IMG/VR virus record: IMGVR_UViG_3300025009_000094
Coordinates: 1 to 64,000 of that record
Length of the DNA: 64,000 bases
DNA from: a virus
Strand: one strand, 5' to 3'
The notes beneath the pieces are model-generated. The model was not told where the DNA came from and ran no database searches. It saw nothing but the letters and a program-made list of their open reading frames with translations. Of this stretch, positions 6,960 to 15,524 are shown piece by piece. Each line of letters opens with the position of its first letter. The first letter of the stretch is position 1. The position numbers were made by a program, and so were the translations under genes.

Positions 6960-7261
6960 TAGCAGTTCCCTCCTTCTAAAACCTTAGCCAGCACATTTGC
7001 CATTGCTCCGTTTTCCTTCTGCAACTTAACCCCTACTAAAATGTGGCTGTAATCCGATATTTTGCGTAAGTCCTGCAAGTTCTGAGTCTGCTTAAATCGT
7101 GCAGCATACTTGATTATATTCGATAGGCAAAAATCCTCCGCAAGCCCCTTGGATATTATCAAGTCAATGGGCTCCACCCCGTCAACCGCTTTATAGTGTG
7201 CGCTACCATCTGTAAGGCAGAATTCTTTTCCTTGTTCCCGAATTTCATAGATAGTTTTCAT
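6959..7261 (-). CDS. DUF3310-type protein
   Basis: 100 residues. The pattern SAHYKAVDGVEPIDLIISKG and later NIIKYAARFKQTQNLQDLRK is typical of DUF3310 proteins, frequent in phages and sometimes called nucleotide kinase or SaV1978-like without proof. I placed the start at the ATG 9 nt after GGAGG rather than at an in-frame start 39 nt upstream that lies inside the neighbour. Confidence 0.7.
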   Translation of the reverse strand: MKTIYEIREQGKEFCLTDGSAHYKAVDGVEPIDLIISKGLAEDFCLSNIIKYAARFKQTQNLQDLRKISDYSHILVGVKLQKENGAMANVLAKVLEGGNC

Positions 7262-7265
7262 CTTT

Positions 7266-7631
7266 TTATTCCTCCAACTCTTTCCACCCAATTGTTTCAC
7301 TCAGAATCCCGGCAAATGTTCTTTTTATTATTTTTTCGGTCTGCATTCTCCCACTTTTTAAGCTCAGTCCCTTGTTGTTTGGGCATTGCAACTCTCTTAT
7401 CTGCCCGTATTGGCGACATACTGCAGGTCTGAAGTGATAGACCGAACATCGCTTAGTGTCCGTGTCGAGCAAGATGCAGGTTAATGGTTCCCTATATTGC
7501 CTTTTAAGCCTATCTATCGTCTCCACGGACATTGCTTTAATTGCGGATTTCAGGGTTTCGAGTTGAGATCTAAGCAAATATAGTGGACCACAACAATCTC
7601 CACACTGCTTGCAGTTGAATTGTTTACTCAA
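7266..7631 (-). CDS. YkgJ-type Cys-cluster (zinc/iron-chelating) protein
   Basis: 121 residues from a TTG 7 nt after GGAGG, 1 nt past the dUTPase stop. NCKQCGDCCGPLYL near the N-terminus is the CxxCxxCC signature of the YkgJ family; CSVYHFRPAVCRQYG adds the remaining cysteines. These proteins bind a metal; the role in phages is unknown. A longer frame that starts inside dut has no ribosome site. Confidence 0.7.
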   Translation of the reverse strand: MSKQFNCKQCGDCCGPLYLLRSQLETLKSAIKAMSVETIDRLKRQYREPLTCILLDTDTKRCSVYHFRPAVCRQYGQIRELQCPNNKGLSLKSGRMQTEKIIKRTFAGILSETIGWKELEE

Positions 7632-7632
7632 T

Positions 7633-8172
7633 CTAATTCCTCCCTGTTGATCCAAATCCGTCCGCTCCTCGTTCGCTCTCTCCCAGTTCATCAACCTGTA
7701 CAAACTCAGTCTGCAAATACGGCACCACCACTAGTTGGGCTACCCGCTCTTTTGGGTTAATGACCACATAATTCGAGTCGAGAGGATTAAACACATTCAT
7801 GAACATTTCTCCAGTAAATCCAGCGTCAATAGTTCCTGTGATAACAAGTTTCCCCTCGGATGATGCTCCAGACCTTGGCTGTATTAGCCCGACATACCCA
7901 TCGGGAATGGATACACCGATTCCCGAGGGTATTTTAAGCATGTGTCCAGGATGCAGTAATACGGATGATTCTATCCTTGCTCGTAGGTCTGCCCCTGCAT
8001 CTTTGGAGTGTTTGCGGTATGGGAGAAATATGGGGTCTGTGGTGTTCATTAGCTTAGTTGGGATAGTTGTTAACTTGGGTTCCCACTTCGGAAAACCATA
8101 GTGTTTATTACATACCCCACAAGTCTCTTCATATTGATTGTATACATGTTTGCAACTAGTGCAGTTTTTCAC
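7633..8172 (-). CDS. dut: dUTPase (dUTP diphosphatase) with N-terminal zinc ribbon
   Basis: 179 residues. All five trimeric dUTPase motifs are present: DAGADLRA (58-65), PRSG (99-102), IDAGFTGE (115-122), RVAQLVV (143-149) and RGADGFGSTG (168-177). The enzyme hydrolyses dUTP to dUMP and keeps uracil out of phage DNA. The first 25 residues hold two CxxC pairs (CTSC, CGVC), an unusual added zinc ribbon. It fits with the dCMP deaminase and ThyX-like genes upstream. GTG start with GGAGG 10 nt upstream. Confidence 0.9.
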   Translation of the reverse strand: MKNCTSCKHVYNQYEETCGVCNKHYGFPKWEPKLTTIPTKLMNTTDPIFLPYRKHSKDAGADLRARIESSVLLHPGHMLKIPSGIGVSIPDGYVGLIQPRSGASSEGKLVITGTIDAGFTGEMFMNVFNPLDSNYVVINPKERVAQLVVVPYLQTEFVQVDELGESERGADGFGSTGRN

Positions 8173-8197
8173 TTCTCATCTTCCTCCCATTATTGCG

Positions 8198-8749
8198 CTA
8201 TTTTTGTGTTGCTTTAGTTCTCTTTTTCACTTTTGGATTCTTAATGGCATCGATAGCCTCTTCCCTGAATACAGGTAAAGCGTCTACTAGTCCAAGGTAT
8301 CCCCTACCGAATTGGCAAAGAGCATATGCGTCAGTCTGGTCCGTAGTAGGGAAATCCTTACCCCATGACTTTAGGACTCCAATTGCCATAGCTACCTTAT
8401 CCCCCATTCCCTTACCTGTCGTGTATTTTTTCAGAGAAGTCGGAGCAATATCTATAAATGGTATTTTTTGTTCATATAGCATTAGCCGTATCACGCCTCC
8501 TAGTTCTCCGAGTTCCTCCCTGCCATTTTTGCTACCATACGAATATCCCTCGATAAACACCGTTATTGCTTTGTCTATTGCATTGTGGTTGTGGCAGCAC
8601 TTTTCTACTAACTTATTTTTGATGTCCTGCAGCCTTTTTACTCCATTAAACCTTGAATTAACGGCATATGTCTCTAGTAATTCGCCCTGCTTACTCATGA
8701 CGCACAGGCCAGTAGAAGTTAACGAGGGATCAATGCCAATTATAATCAT
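8198..8749 (-). CDS. RuvC-like Holliday junction resolvase
   Basis: 183 residues. IIIGIDPSLTSTG (Asp7), VFIEGYSYG (Glu67) and TTDQTDAYAL (Asp137, Asp140) give the four acidic residues of the RuvC/RNase H fold. Phage members resolve branched DNA before packaging and during recombination. It overlaps the YopX gene by 4 nt. AGGTGG precedes the ATG. Confidence 0.8.
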   Translation of the reverse strand: MIIIGIDPSLTSTGLCVMSKQGELLETYAVNSRFNGVKRLQDIKNKLVEKCCHNHNAIDKAITVFIEGYSYGSKNGREELGELGGVIRLMLYEQKIPFIDIAPTSLKKYTTGKGMGDKVAMAIGVLKSWGKDFPTTDQTDAYALCQFGRGYLGLVDALPVFREEAIDAIKNPKVKKRTKATQK

Positions 8750-9201
8750 ATCTTACCACCTAAAAGTTCAGGGTTCTCGAACACGTTTCCGATTACTTCG
8801 ATTTTCCAATCTCTATCCACAGGAATCTCTATTAATCCGTTTGGCGCATCATTGCATTTTGTTTCAGCAACATAACGTGTGTACTTTGTGTTGAATCCGA
8901 TAACATATTTCGGAAAGTAGTAGGACTTAGTCCTAATATTAACCACATCACCCTCGTATACCTCCTGCCCCTCCGGATACTCATCGGTTCGCTTGTTGTC
9001 GCGTAGGCCCGTGAATTGCATCAAGTGACCATCTTTTAGGTATTGACACCTAGTGGCTCCATTTTCTACAACTACTTTATTAGCTGAATATATACATGGA
9101 TTTTTATCGTATGTGGTATTAAGTCCTATGAGATTCATGTTTTCGTACATTTTATTTTCGATATTGCTGTAAAATCTGAATTTAATCTCTCTTCCACTCA
9201 T
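8746..9201 (-). CDS. YopX-family protein
   Basis: 151 residues. It begins REIKFRFYSNIENKMYE and contains HLMQFTGLRDNKRTD and VYEGDVVNI, the hallmarks of the YopX family (named after a SPbeta protein). Common in Firmicute phages; no biochemical function established. Confidence 0.8.
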   Translation of the reverse strand: MSGREIKFRFYSNIENKMYENMNLIGLNTTYDKNPCIYSANKVVVENGATRCQYLKDGHLMQFTGLRDNKRTDEYPEGQEVYEGDVVNIRTKSYYFPKYVIGFNTKYTRYVAETKCNDAPNGLIEIPVDRDWKIEVIGNVFENPELLGGKI

Positions 9202-9206
9202 CGAAC

Positions 9207-9641
9207 TTAATTCCCCTCAACTTTCACCAACACTTCATTTCTCCTACCCTGTATCTCCATCCATTTGTCGTATAGCGATTGCGTAAACCTTGGTAAACCA
9301 TTCACCCATGCACTGTTATCCATAAGTAATTCAGCTTCCCATTCTTCGTATAGCTTTAGTATTTCGTACATTTCAGGAGCAGCCGCAATAAGATTGGCAT
9401 TGCATTTAGTCATCTCAATCCACCATTTTTGTGGAAATTGAACCCATGGTTCATATCCGATCAAGGGCTTAGGTTCTCCAACAGGAGTAATGGAAGTGCC
9501 TTCAGGAACTGTCCATATTACGCTTCCCTCATCATTAGACCTATATTTCTTTAATTCAGGTATCGCAGCCCTTATTTCCCATCCGGCACCAGGTGAATTA
9601 TTTACCATCCATGGACCAGGCGTAAATTTAAACTCTCTCAT
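9207..9641 (-). CDS. Conserved phage protein, unknown
   Basis: 144 residues with KFTPGPWMVNN at the start and NANLIAAAPEMYEIL in the middle, a pair of motifs seen in many phage early-operon proteins. The function is unknown. GGGGG is 8 nt before the ATG. Confidence 0.7.
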   Translation of the reverse strand: MREFKFTPGPWMVNNSPGAGWEIRAAIPELKKYRSNDEGSVIWTVPEGTSITPVGEPKPLIGYEPWVQFPQKWWIEMTKCNANLIAAAPEMYEILKLYEEWEAELLMDNSAWVNGLPRFTQSLYDKWMEIQGRRNEVLVKVEGN

Positions 9642-9654
9642 CTCAACATCCCCC

Positions 9655-9945
9655 TCATATCTTCGTTATCCCCATCCACTGATGGCATTTTCCAACCCCA
9701 ACTACCCCTGCACTCTCAACAACCTTCCGAATATTCTCATCCAGTTCGCAATCCTTCATGTACCTCCTACCGCTCCGAATATTACCCTTTCCTCCCAAAG
9801 TCATCCTGTAGTCCGCAATGGTTGTCCGACTTATGCCCAAATGATAAGCAAGTCTTGATACGTTGCCAAACTTTTCTATTTCCTTTTCGAGATCCGTGAG
9901 CGTGGAGTAGAGGGTTTTTAGTCTGTTTGTTTTTGTGTTTTTCAA
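9655..9945 (-). CDS. Helix-turn-helix protein
   Basis: 96 residues, TTG start 6 nt after GGAGG. FGNVSRLAYHLGISRTTIAD (residues 26-45) is a clear helix-turn-helix. It may be a regulator or replication accessory factor. Very basic C-terminal part. Confidence 0.6.
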   Translation of the reverse strand: MKNTKTNRLKTLYSTLTDLEKEIEKFGNVSRLAYHLGISRTTIADYRMTLGGKGNIRSGRRYMKDCELDENIRKVVESAGVVGVGKCHQWMGITKI

Positions 9946-10040
9946 TGTCGGCCTCCTCTGTTTTAGAATATAATCAAGAAGTATGGGAAGCCCGATAAGT
10001 AAGGGTTTCCCTTCTTCTTTGTGTATAATTTAGAACAATT

Positions 10041-10442
10041 CTAAAAAGGAATTTCCGAGTCTATACTGACCTCTGTTCCATACGAAGGATTTCCGCTTGT
10101 TGCGTTGTTATTTCCTTGTTCTGCATTCTTAGGACTCAAAAATTCAACTTCGTCAGCAATCACATCGCTAGAATACTTCTTATTTCCATCTTTGTCGGTG
10201 TACGAGCTAACTTGGAGCGATCCACTTACTGCGGCCTTATTTCCTTTCGCCAATGCGTTTGCACATAGCTCCGCGAGTTGCTTAAAGCACTTTATTTGGA
10301 TAAAATCGGTTTCCTTTTCACCTTGGGAGTTTTTAAATCTCCGACCAACCGCTAATGTAAATGTCGCAATTGCGGTCCCTGAAGTTGCATAGCGTAATTC
10401 ACAATCTCTTACTAAATTTCCTATTAATGTAATTTTATTCAT
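10041..10442 (-). CDS. ssb: Single-stranded DNA-binding protein
   Basis: 133 residues. N-terminal OB fold begins MNKITLIGNLVRDCELRY, with VGRRFKN, IKCFKQLAE and ASVSGSLQV-like blocks of bacterial SSBs, then a Gly/Asn-rich tail and the acidic tip DSEIPF that recruits partner proteins. It protects single-stranded DNA during replication and recombination. TAGGAGG precedes the ATG. Confidence 0.9.
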   Translation of the reverse strand: MNKITLIGNLVRDCELRYATSGTAIATFTLAVGRRFKNSQGEKETDFIQIKCFKQLAELCANALAKGNKAAVSGSLQVSSYTDKDGNKKYSSDVIADEVEFLSPKNAEQGNNNATSGNPSYGTEVSIDSEIPF

Positions 10443-10443
10443 A

Positions 10444-11208
10444 CTATCTTCCTCCTAAAATTTGATCTAACCTCGCCTGAATATCTTCCTCAACCTGCCT
10501 TATCCCCTGTTGTTTAATTGCCCCAATGTAATAAGCAACGTGTAACCACATCTGGTCAGGTGTTTCAGTCCTTACGTACTCAGAATTCCACTCCGGTTCC
10601 TGTTCAGCCAATCCTCCGAGATCATCCTTAGTTTCTTCAGGATGGTTTTTTGTAACATACTGACATATTTCCGATTCCCTGCATGTTCCACAAAAAGTAT
10701 TCTCATTATTCTCATACGTTCCGAAGCAATGATAAGTAACTTCGCACTCCTTATTGAGTTCTTCCGTTTCCACCCCCTTATCGCCTCCTTCCCTAACAAT
10801 CCCACCCTCATCCGCTTTACTCTCCTCTAATGATGCTTCTGTGCCCTCTGCTAGCCTATTTATCACCTCCCTCACCTGTTTAACCCCTGCGAAGTCCAAC
10901 AACTTCTGGCAGGTCGGACATGGTATAGGATCAACCTCATCCGAGCAGACTAGGTATAGCTCGGCACCTTGCAATAATTTTTTACGAGCGTTAATTAAGG
11001 CCATAGCCTCGGCATGCACCGACCCACAATCCGCATAGTCACCTGTGTTATGATCGACATCAATCCTAGCGCACGTAGTACAAGCTTCTAGGCTTTCATT
11101 ACGACCTGTCGCTATAATCCTACCATCCGATACGATTACACAGGCGTATTGACGTTTTAAGCAATTACTAAGAGGTAGGAGGGTTCTTGATATGTCGAAG
11201 TAGTTCAT
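10444..11208 (-). CDS. dCMP/cytidine deaminase-like enzyme with C-terminal extension
   Basis: 254 residues. Zinc-binding HAEAMA (about residue 64) and PCPTCQ (about 95) mark the cytidine/deoxycytidylate deaminase fold; the first 120 residues cover it. The remaining 130 residues, with CFGTYENNENTFCGTC and a helical end, are an added domain of unknown role. With dUTPase and the ThyX-like protein it suggests thymidine nucleotide supply. It overlaps the next upstream gene by 4 nt. Confidence 0.8.
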   Translation of the reverse strand: MNYFDISRTLLPLSNCLKRQYACVIVSDGRIIATGRNESLEACTTCARIDVDHNTGDYADCGSVHAEAMALINARKKLLQGAELYLVCSDEVDPIPCPTCQKLLDFAGVKQVREVINRLAEGTEASLEESKADEGGIVREGGDKGVETEELNKECEVTYHCFGTYENNENTFCGTCRESEICQYVTKNHPEETKDDLGGLAEQEPEWNSEYVRTETPDQMWLHVAYYIGAIKQQGIRQVEEDIQARLDQILGGR

Positions 11209-11582
11209 CTCGCCACCTTACCCCTCATCTCGCTCCGTCTTTCCTCTGACCACTTATTAGTTCTTCCGGCATAAGCATCCATGAACCCCATAACGTCCGG
11301 TTTAACTCCTGCCCTTACAGCTTGTTTTCCTGCTTTGAGAAAGTTGACAAGAAACTCACTCATTGCGTCAATTTGCTCAGGTTTCAACACGTCCCTATAA
11401 TTCACTCCGGTAAGATATGTTCCATTCGCTAGGTTTCCGATGTTGGCCGGGAGATTATTCCTGTACCTCCAACACGCTATGGTGTTTGGTTTTATTCCGA
11501 CAGCTTTTCCAATTTTGGTATCGTTTTTTCCGGAGTTGTAGAGCTGCAATATTTTTTGTTCGTTTAATTTTAGCTTTCGCAT
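11205..11582 (-). CDS. Helix-turn-helix protein
   Basis: 125 residues. The N-terminus (NEQKILQLYNSGKNDTKIGK, then AVGIKPNTIACWRYRN) is a resolvase-like helix-turn-helix. The rest shows no known fold. Similar short HTH proteins lie at 17385 and 9655. Probably a regulator. Confidence 0.6.
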   Translation of the reverse strand: MRKLKLNEQKILQLYNSGKNDTKIGKAVGIKPNTIACWRYRNNLPANIGNLANGTYLTGVNYRDVLKPEQIDAMSEFLVNFLKAGKQAVRAGVKPDVMGFMDAYAGRTNKWSEERRSEMRGKVAR

Positions 11583-11594
11583 TTTGGTTCCCCC

Positions 11595-11675
11595 TTATCT
11601 CCCATCAGTTTTCTTCAACACGCCGACCAACCGGGCTATGTCCTTCATGATCTCCTCGAATTCCTTATCCTTCAC
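11595..11675 (-). CDS. 26-residue charged peptide
   Basis: MKDKEFEEIMKDIARLVGVL followed by KKTDGR, GTG start with GGGGTGG 6 nt upstream. A short amphipathic helix. The clear ribosome site and tight fit between neighbours suggest translation; no function known. Confidence 0.45.
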   Translation of the reverse strand: MKDKEFEEIMKDIARLVGVLKKTDGR

Positions 11676-11688
11676 GATTTACCACCCC

Positions 11689-11931
11689 TTACCATAAAAT
11701 CATCAAACAAGTATCAAATTTCCTCGCAATAATGCAATCCACTATGTCCTCATTTTCAAGGTCTGTCATTGTAAGTATTACCGTCAATTCCAGAGCATCG
11801 CTATCTTTTGTCATATTGTCGGTCAATGATTCTAGTATCTCGAACTGTCTATCTGTGATTAATCCGCCTATATTCATTTCAAAGATTGTTGCCTGGAATC
11901 TAGTTATCGCTTCAGCAATCGGCAACAACAA
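11689..11931 (-). CDS. Unknown small acidic protein
   Basis: About 80 residues, starting at one of three consecutive TTG codons after AAGGGGG; spacing favours the second or third. Helical and acidic, no domain recognised. It directly follows the helicase gene. Confidence 0.55.
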   Translation of the reverse strand: MLLPIAEAITRFQATIFEMNIGGLITDRQFEILESLTDNMTKDSDALELTVILTMTDLENEDIVDCIIARKFDTCLMILW

Positions 11932-11938
11932 TTCCCCC

Positions 11939-13234
11939 TTATAGATTAGCCACGTCTAATACCTGCATTTTTGGCTTGTCGAACTTAACAGGAATCATGA
12001 CTTCTCCTTGCCCGTCCCTATTCTTATCAAGATATACCCAATAATCAGGAGGGATTCTGTACCCCTTACTAAGTGCCTCAACCTTCTCATCTTCCGACAT
12101 CGGCAAAAGTTTAATGAGTATGTCGCACTCATTACGCATCTTCTTTGCAACTTGCAAGCTTCCGTCTTCATTCAACTGGGCCAAAACTATTATTGCTATT
12201 CCTAATTCTGATGCAATCGTTTTTAGGGTTTTACATATCAGGAAAAACTCCTGCCACTCGGTTGCGTCCTTGTCTGTCCTATCCATTCGCCCGATGTAGT
12301 CCACGAATGCCATCTTTATCCCTTTTTGCACATGTAGCTTACGGATCATACTTACCAATTTTGCTATATTCAGAGATGGGCACGGATAATGGTAAAATGG
12401 TGCTTCCTCGATAACTTCCATATGAGAAAAAATACTTAACTTTTGTAACTCAGTTATTTCGCCAAACTTAACTAGATCAGCCTCAACGCCAGAAAGCATA
12501 GAGGCGAAACGGAGTATAACCTGCTGCTTACTCATTTCAGAATTAGCGTATAAGGTCCCGGCTTCATGAAAGAAACAACCACTAGATATAAAGTTTTGAG
12601 CAAATGCGGTTTTCCCCTTGCCACTCTCGGCAGCAACTATGGCGAAATCTCCGCCCTTCCATCCACCCGTTAAGCGGTTCAATTTTCCTATGCCTGTACT
12701 TATACCTAAAAGCTCTCCCTTGTGACTCATACGGTACTCTATGGTATCCCTGCCTATTCTAACGAGGTCCTTACCAGTGTCTATCTGCTCAGTATTATTT
12801 GTGATTAGTTCGGCAATGTCTCTTCCTGCGTTTTGAATAAGCTTGTCCACGTCAATAACTGGTTCCTTGATTTCTTCAGCTAGTTTCTTTAGTGTCATTC
12901 TCAGACTCCGAAGCCTGGCCTTGTCTTTTACGTTTTTAAACCAATAAGGAAGGGATACGGTCGAGACATGGAATCCGATGGTCTGCTTGGCGTATTCCCG
13001 ATCATCGACGCTTGATAAGGTTCCTCTCTTAACTCCCTCCTTGAGCATCTCCAAGTAAGTCGGTTTAACTGCTTTTATAAGCAGTCCATTTAGTATGTCG
13101 TACATTGCTTGATGTCGTGGTTCGTAGAAATCGTTAGTTTGCATTGTGGCACATGTTTCGATCATGGATTCCTCACTCGCTAACATGGCGGCAATAATAC
13201 ATCTCTCGCTGTCTACGTCATAGTATTGGTTCAT
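11939..13234 (-). CDS. dnaB: DnaB-like replicative helicase
   Basis: 431 residues. N-terminal DnaB domain (ERCIIAAMLASEE, DFYEPRHQAMYD), linker, then a RecA-type ATPase core: Walker A AESGKGKT (202-209), Walker B around IKMAFVDYIG, and later AQLNEDGSLQVAKKM. It unwinds the fork during phage replication. The usual GRPGMGKT is changed to AESGKGKT, which keeps the GKT. The upstream gene is a likely loader. Confidence 0.88.
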   Translation of the reverse strand: MNQYYDVDSERCIIAAMLASEESMIETCATMQTNDFYEPRHQAMYDILNGLLIKAVKPTYLEMLKEGVKRGTLSSVDDREYAKQTIGFHVSTVSLPYWFKNVKDKARLRSLRMTLKKLAEEIKEPVIDVDKLIQNAGRDIAELITNNTEQIDTGKDLVRIGRDTIEYRMSHKGELLGISTGIGKLNRLTGGWKGGDFAIVAAESGKGKTAFAQNFISSGCFFHEAGTLYANSEMSKQQVILRFASMLSGVEADLVKFGEITELQKLSIFSHMEVIEEAPFYHYPCPSLNIAKLVSMIRKLHVQKGIKMAFVDYIGRMDRTDKDATEWQEFFLICKTLKTIASELGIAIIVLAQLNEDGSLQVAKKMRNECDILIKLLPMSEDEKVEALSKGYRIPPDYWVYLDKNRDGQGEVMIPVKFDKPKMQVLDVANL

Positions 13235-13238
13235 TTCA

Positions 13239-13961
13239 TCACCACGCTTTCAATGGTCCGTCATCATTTTGCTTTACCATGTCAGCTTGATAGTTTTTAT
13301 CCAAGTAATCTATATACCCACTATTAAAAAATGTACTCCCCATTTGCAGATACCTTTTTTCTTCTCCGCTCTTAGCTTTTGTGTACCTGTCAATAGCCCT
13401 AGTCATTTCTTCAATACCGATCTTGTGCAGCTTTTCCTTTTGAGATTTACTAACTCCACCCTTGCCCTCTTTTCTCGGATACGGTTTCCATAGTAATTCA
13501 AAGAAATCGACAAGATACTGATTGATATTCTCCTTGGATTGATATACTACTTGTGCTGTGTTGTCTTGACTACATAGCCCCTGTGTTGTCTCAGCTACAT
13601 AGCCTATGTTGTCTGCGCTCACAGCCTTATCGAAGAACAGATTTTCAATGTTATGAGTGAATCTAAAATACAACGTATTATCCTTACTCTGGAATGTTTC
13701 AATCAGACTTAGTGACTTGAATTTCTTAATTCGATCACCTATTGAATGCTTATCCTTAAATCCCAGTAAGGGCATTTGCTCAAGCATATGATTGTAGTTG
13801 ATCCAGATGTATTCCTTGCCATCAAGCGTCAATGTTTTCTTTTTAGTAGTAAATATCCAGTCTTTCAGATAGTCCAATATGGCCCAATCTATCAAGTCTG
13901 TCTTTTTATCTAATCCTAACTTTGTAATGGCGTACTGATTAATTACTATGGTGTACTTCAA
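13239..13961 (-). CDS. Replication protein, DnaD-like/winged-helix with phage C-terminal motif
   Basis: 240 residues. N-terminal winged-helix-like part (DWAILDYLKDWIFTT, MPLLGFKDKHSIGDRI), then a C-terminal stretch with LWKPYPRKEGKGG, IEEMTRAIDRYTKA and MGSTFFNSGYIDYLD that is common in phage replication proteins. It probably binds origin DNA and loads the helicase encoded just downstream. TTG start after GAGGGTG. Confidence 0.75.
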   Translation of the reverse strand: MKYTIVINQYAITKLGLDKKTDLIDWAILDYLKDWIFTTKKKTLTLDGKEYIWINYNHMLEQMPLLGFKDKHSIGDRIKKFKSLSLIETFQSKDNTLYFRFTHNIENLFFDKAVSADNIGYVAETTQGLCSQDNTAQVVYQSKENINQYLVDFFELLWKPYPRKEGKGGVSKSQKEKLHKIGIEEMTRAIDRYTKAKSGEEKRYLQMGSTFFNSGYIDYLDKNYQADMVKQNDDGPLKAW

Positions 13962-14015
13962 TTATAAACACCCTCTTCAGTAAAACGGGGCAGCCGTAAC
14001 CACCCCTTATTGCTT

Positions 14016-14729
14016 CTACTCAGTAACGATAACCCTTCCGGCCTCAATTAATCCGGCAAGCGCAACATCGAAATACTGTTTAATATTCTGTCGTGCAGCC
14101 ATCTTCCATGCTCCACCGTCTGCCTCAAATAGCGCGGCCTCTGGTCCTTTTCTTAAACGAAGTAAGAACTCTCCTTCAGGTTGAGGAACTTCGATAAACG
14201 TCCGATAAGGTGCCAACTTCACAATCGTAGGCATTTCCATCTTAGCAAGTGATCGAACCCCGGTATTAACGGTTACGGTCTGCGACATGCCATCATCAAC
14301 GCTGGTTTTTATCGCATCCTCGACAACTTGCCCAAGCACTTTAATAAGTTCGTCCCGTGTCCCGTTTTGCACAAATGCACTTTTTAGCAATATATTCATG
14401 GACTCAAGGTCGATATAACTGTCAAGTGTGATCCTCGGCAATTCAGCCGTTGCGGTATAAAGATTAAAGCGGTCAAGGTGTCCGCGAAGAGTTGTATGGA
14501 CATTTACCTTAGTTGGGCTGTCAACGTGGACGATAAGGTCATTCAGGTAGTCGTGAGAGTGTTCCTTGAGTATTAACTCAACAAGGCTTGCGAGGGTTTT
14601 GGTGGAGAAAACGCTTGGCTCATCTTCGGGAAGTTGAAAAAGTTTGTCGTTTGTAAAACTGAACCCATTGTGAGGGACGACTTGAATATCACGGAAACTA
14701 TTAATATATCTTAAAGCTGCTTCAATCAT
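14016..14729 (-). CDS. Conserved phage protein, unknown
   Basis: 237 residues, with HVDSPTKVNVHTTLRG in the middle and EGEFLLRLRKGPEAALFEAD near the end. It is usually found next to the gene at 14730 in Firmicute phages. No catalytic motif seen. GGGAG precedes the ATG. Confidence 0.65.
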   Translation of the reverse strand: MIEAALRYINSFRDIQVVPHNGFSFTNDKLFQLPEDEPSVFSTKTLASLVELILKEHSHDYLNDLIVHVDSPTKVNVHTTLRGHLDRFNLYTATAELPRITLDSYIDLESMNILLKSAFVQNGTRDELIKVLGQVVEDAIKTSVDDGMSQTVTVNTGVRSLAKMEMPTIVKLAPYRTFIEVPQPEGEFLLRLRKGPEAALFEADGGAWKMAARQNIKQYFDVALAGLIEAGRVIVTE

Positions 14730-15116
14730 TTATTTAACACTCCCAAATTTTAATACTTTCGATTCCTGGGCTTCAGGTTGACCGTCTTCCGGTTCATCGA
14801 AGATGCGGACTTGGTTCGGATCATCGCGAACAATCTCCGTGGCGACAGGAATTCCGTCTTTATCTGTGCCCAAAAAGAACCTTGTTGCAATCGGCGTGAC
14901 GGGTGCAAGGGTAGATTTGGCTTGAGCTTCCCACCCAATAAATTCACGGTTCTCATCAGGTTTAAAGGTTAACGTCAGGGTGATTTTACGGGCCTTGGTG
15001 GCATCGGTATTCGGGTCGAGGATATTGGAGCCGATCTTTACGAATTCAGTATTAAATTGCTCGATTAATGCACCCTTTGCCATTTCAAGAACGCTTTTTT
15101 CTATAGTTTTTGACAA
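14730..15116 (-). CDS. Protein annotated elsewhere as replication terminator protein
   Basis: 128 residues. LSKTIEKSVLEMAKGALIEQ, PNTDATKARKITLTLTFKP and a C-terminal acidic tail match proteins that are called replication terminator protein in phage genomes, a label I cannot support by motif. I prefer the TTG 8 nt after AAGGAG over the overlapping GTG at 15125. First gene after the 15224-15252 promoter. Confidence 0.65.
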   Translation of the reverse strand: MSKTIEKSVLEMAKGALIEQFNTEFVKIGSNILDPNTDATKARKITLTLTFKPDENREFIGWEAQAKSTLAPVTPIATRFFLGTDKDGIPVATEIVRDDPNQVRIFDEPEDGQPEAQESKVLKFGSVK

Positions 15117-15223
15117 TTTCCTCACTCCTTATTTTTTATTATTTAGATTGCTTTAATTAAGGTGGCAAGGACTCCTTATGTTCCCCAATTGCTCGTTTTC
15201 ACCTCGTTCCTTCCTATATTAAT

Positions 15224-15252
15224 ATTATACCATTTCTGAGCCTTAAGCACAA
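15224..15252 (-). promoter_or_regulatory. Minus-strand sigma-A promoter for the replication genes
   Basis: On the minus strand: TTGTGC (15252-15247), 17 nt, TATAAT (15229-15224). It starts the 15.1 to 5.6 kb part of the early operon. CCTTAAG occurs on both sides of the intergenic region, which may be an operator shared with the divergent gene at 15331. Confidence 0.65.
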
Positions 15253-15279
15253 TAGGCACGCGAATACCTTAAGGGCTTA

Positions 15280-15309
15280 TTGCGTATACTACGTCTAATA
15301 TGGTATATT
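15280..15309 (+). promoter_or_regulatory. Plus-strand promoter, divergent
   Basis: TTGCGT (15280-15285), 18 nt, TATATT (15304-15309), followed by the small repressor-like gene. Weaker than the divergent promoter. Confidence 0.5.
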
Positions 15310-15330
15310 TGTATAAAAGGAGTTGACGAT

Positions 15331-15504
15331 ATGGAAAAGGATTCAAAGCGTATAGGGATAATCTTTTCTAAGGAAATATTGGATATGGTAGATGATTACA
15401 GAAAGGGTGTTCCAGGGATACCGGATCGGACTAACACGATAAGGGAAATGATCAAGTTGGGATATGAGGCTCATAAGAATAAGGAGAAGGAAAGCAAGGG
15501 ATAA
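15331..15504 (+). CDS. Small ribbon-helix-helix-like protein
   Basis: 57 residues (MEKDSKRIGIIFSKEILDMV, then RTNTIREMIKLGYEAHK). The order of strand and two helices suits an Arc/CopG-type repressor. AAGGAG is 8 nt before the ATG. It is the only plus-strand gene inside the early operon, has its own promoter and terminator, and is divergent to the 15224 promoter, so it may control it. Confidence 0.65.
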   Translation: MEKDSKRIGIIFSKEILDMVDDYRKGVPGIPDRTNTIREMIKLGYEAHKNKEKESKG

Positions 15505-15524
15505 TAAGCCCTTGCTTATTTTTT
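15492..15524 (+). terminator. Strong rho-independent terminator
   Basis: AAGCAAGGG (15492-15500) pairs perfectly with CCCTTGCTT (15509-15517), then ATTTTTT. It ends the ribbon-helix-helix gene. Confidence 0.85.

Noticed and set aside
8193-8894. 233-codon plus-strand frame
   Set aside because: It is fully antisense to the RuvC-like and YopX genes, which have clear motifs and ribosome sites.
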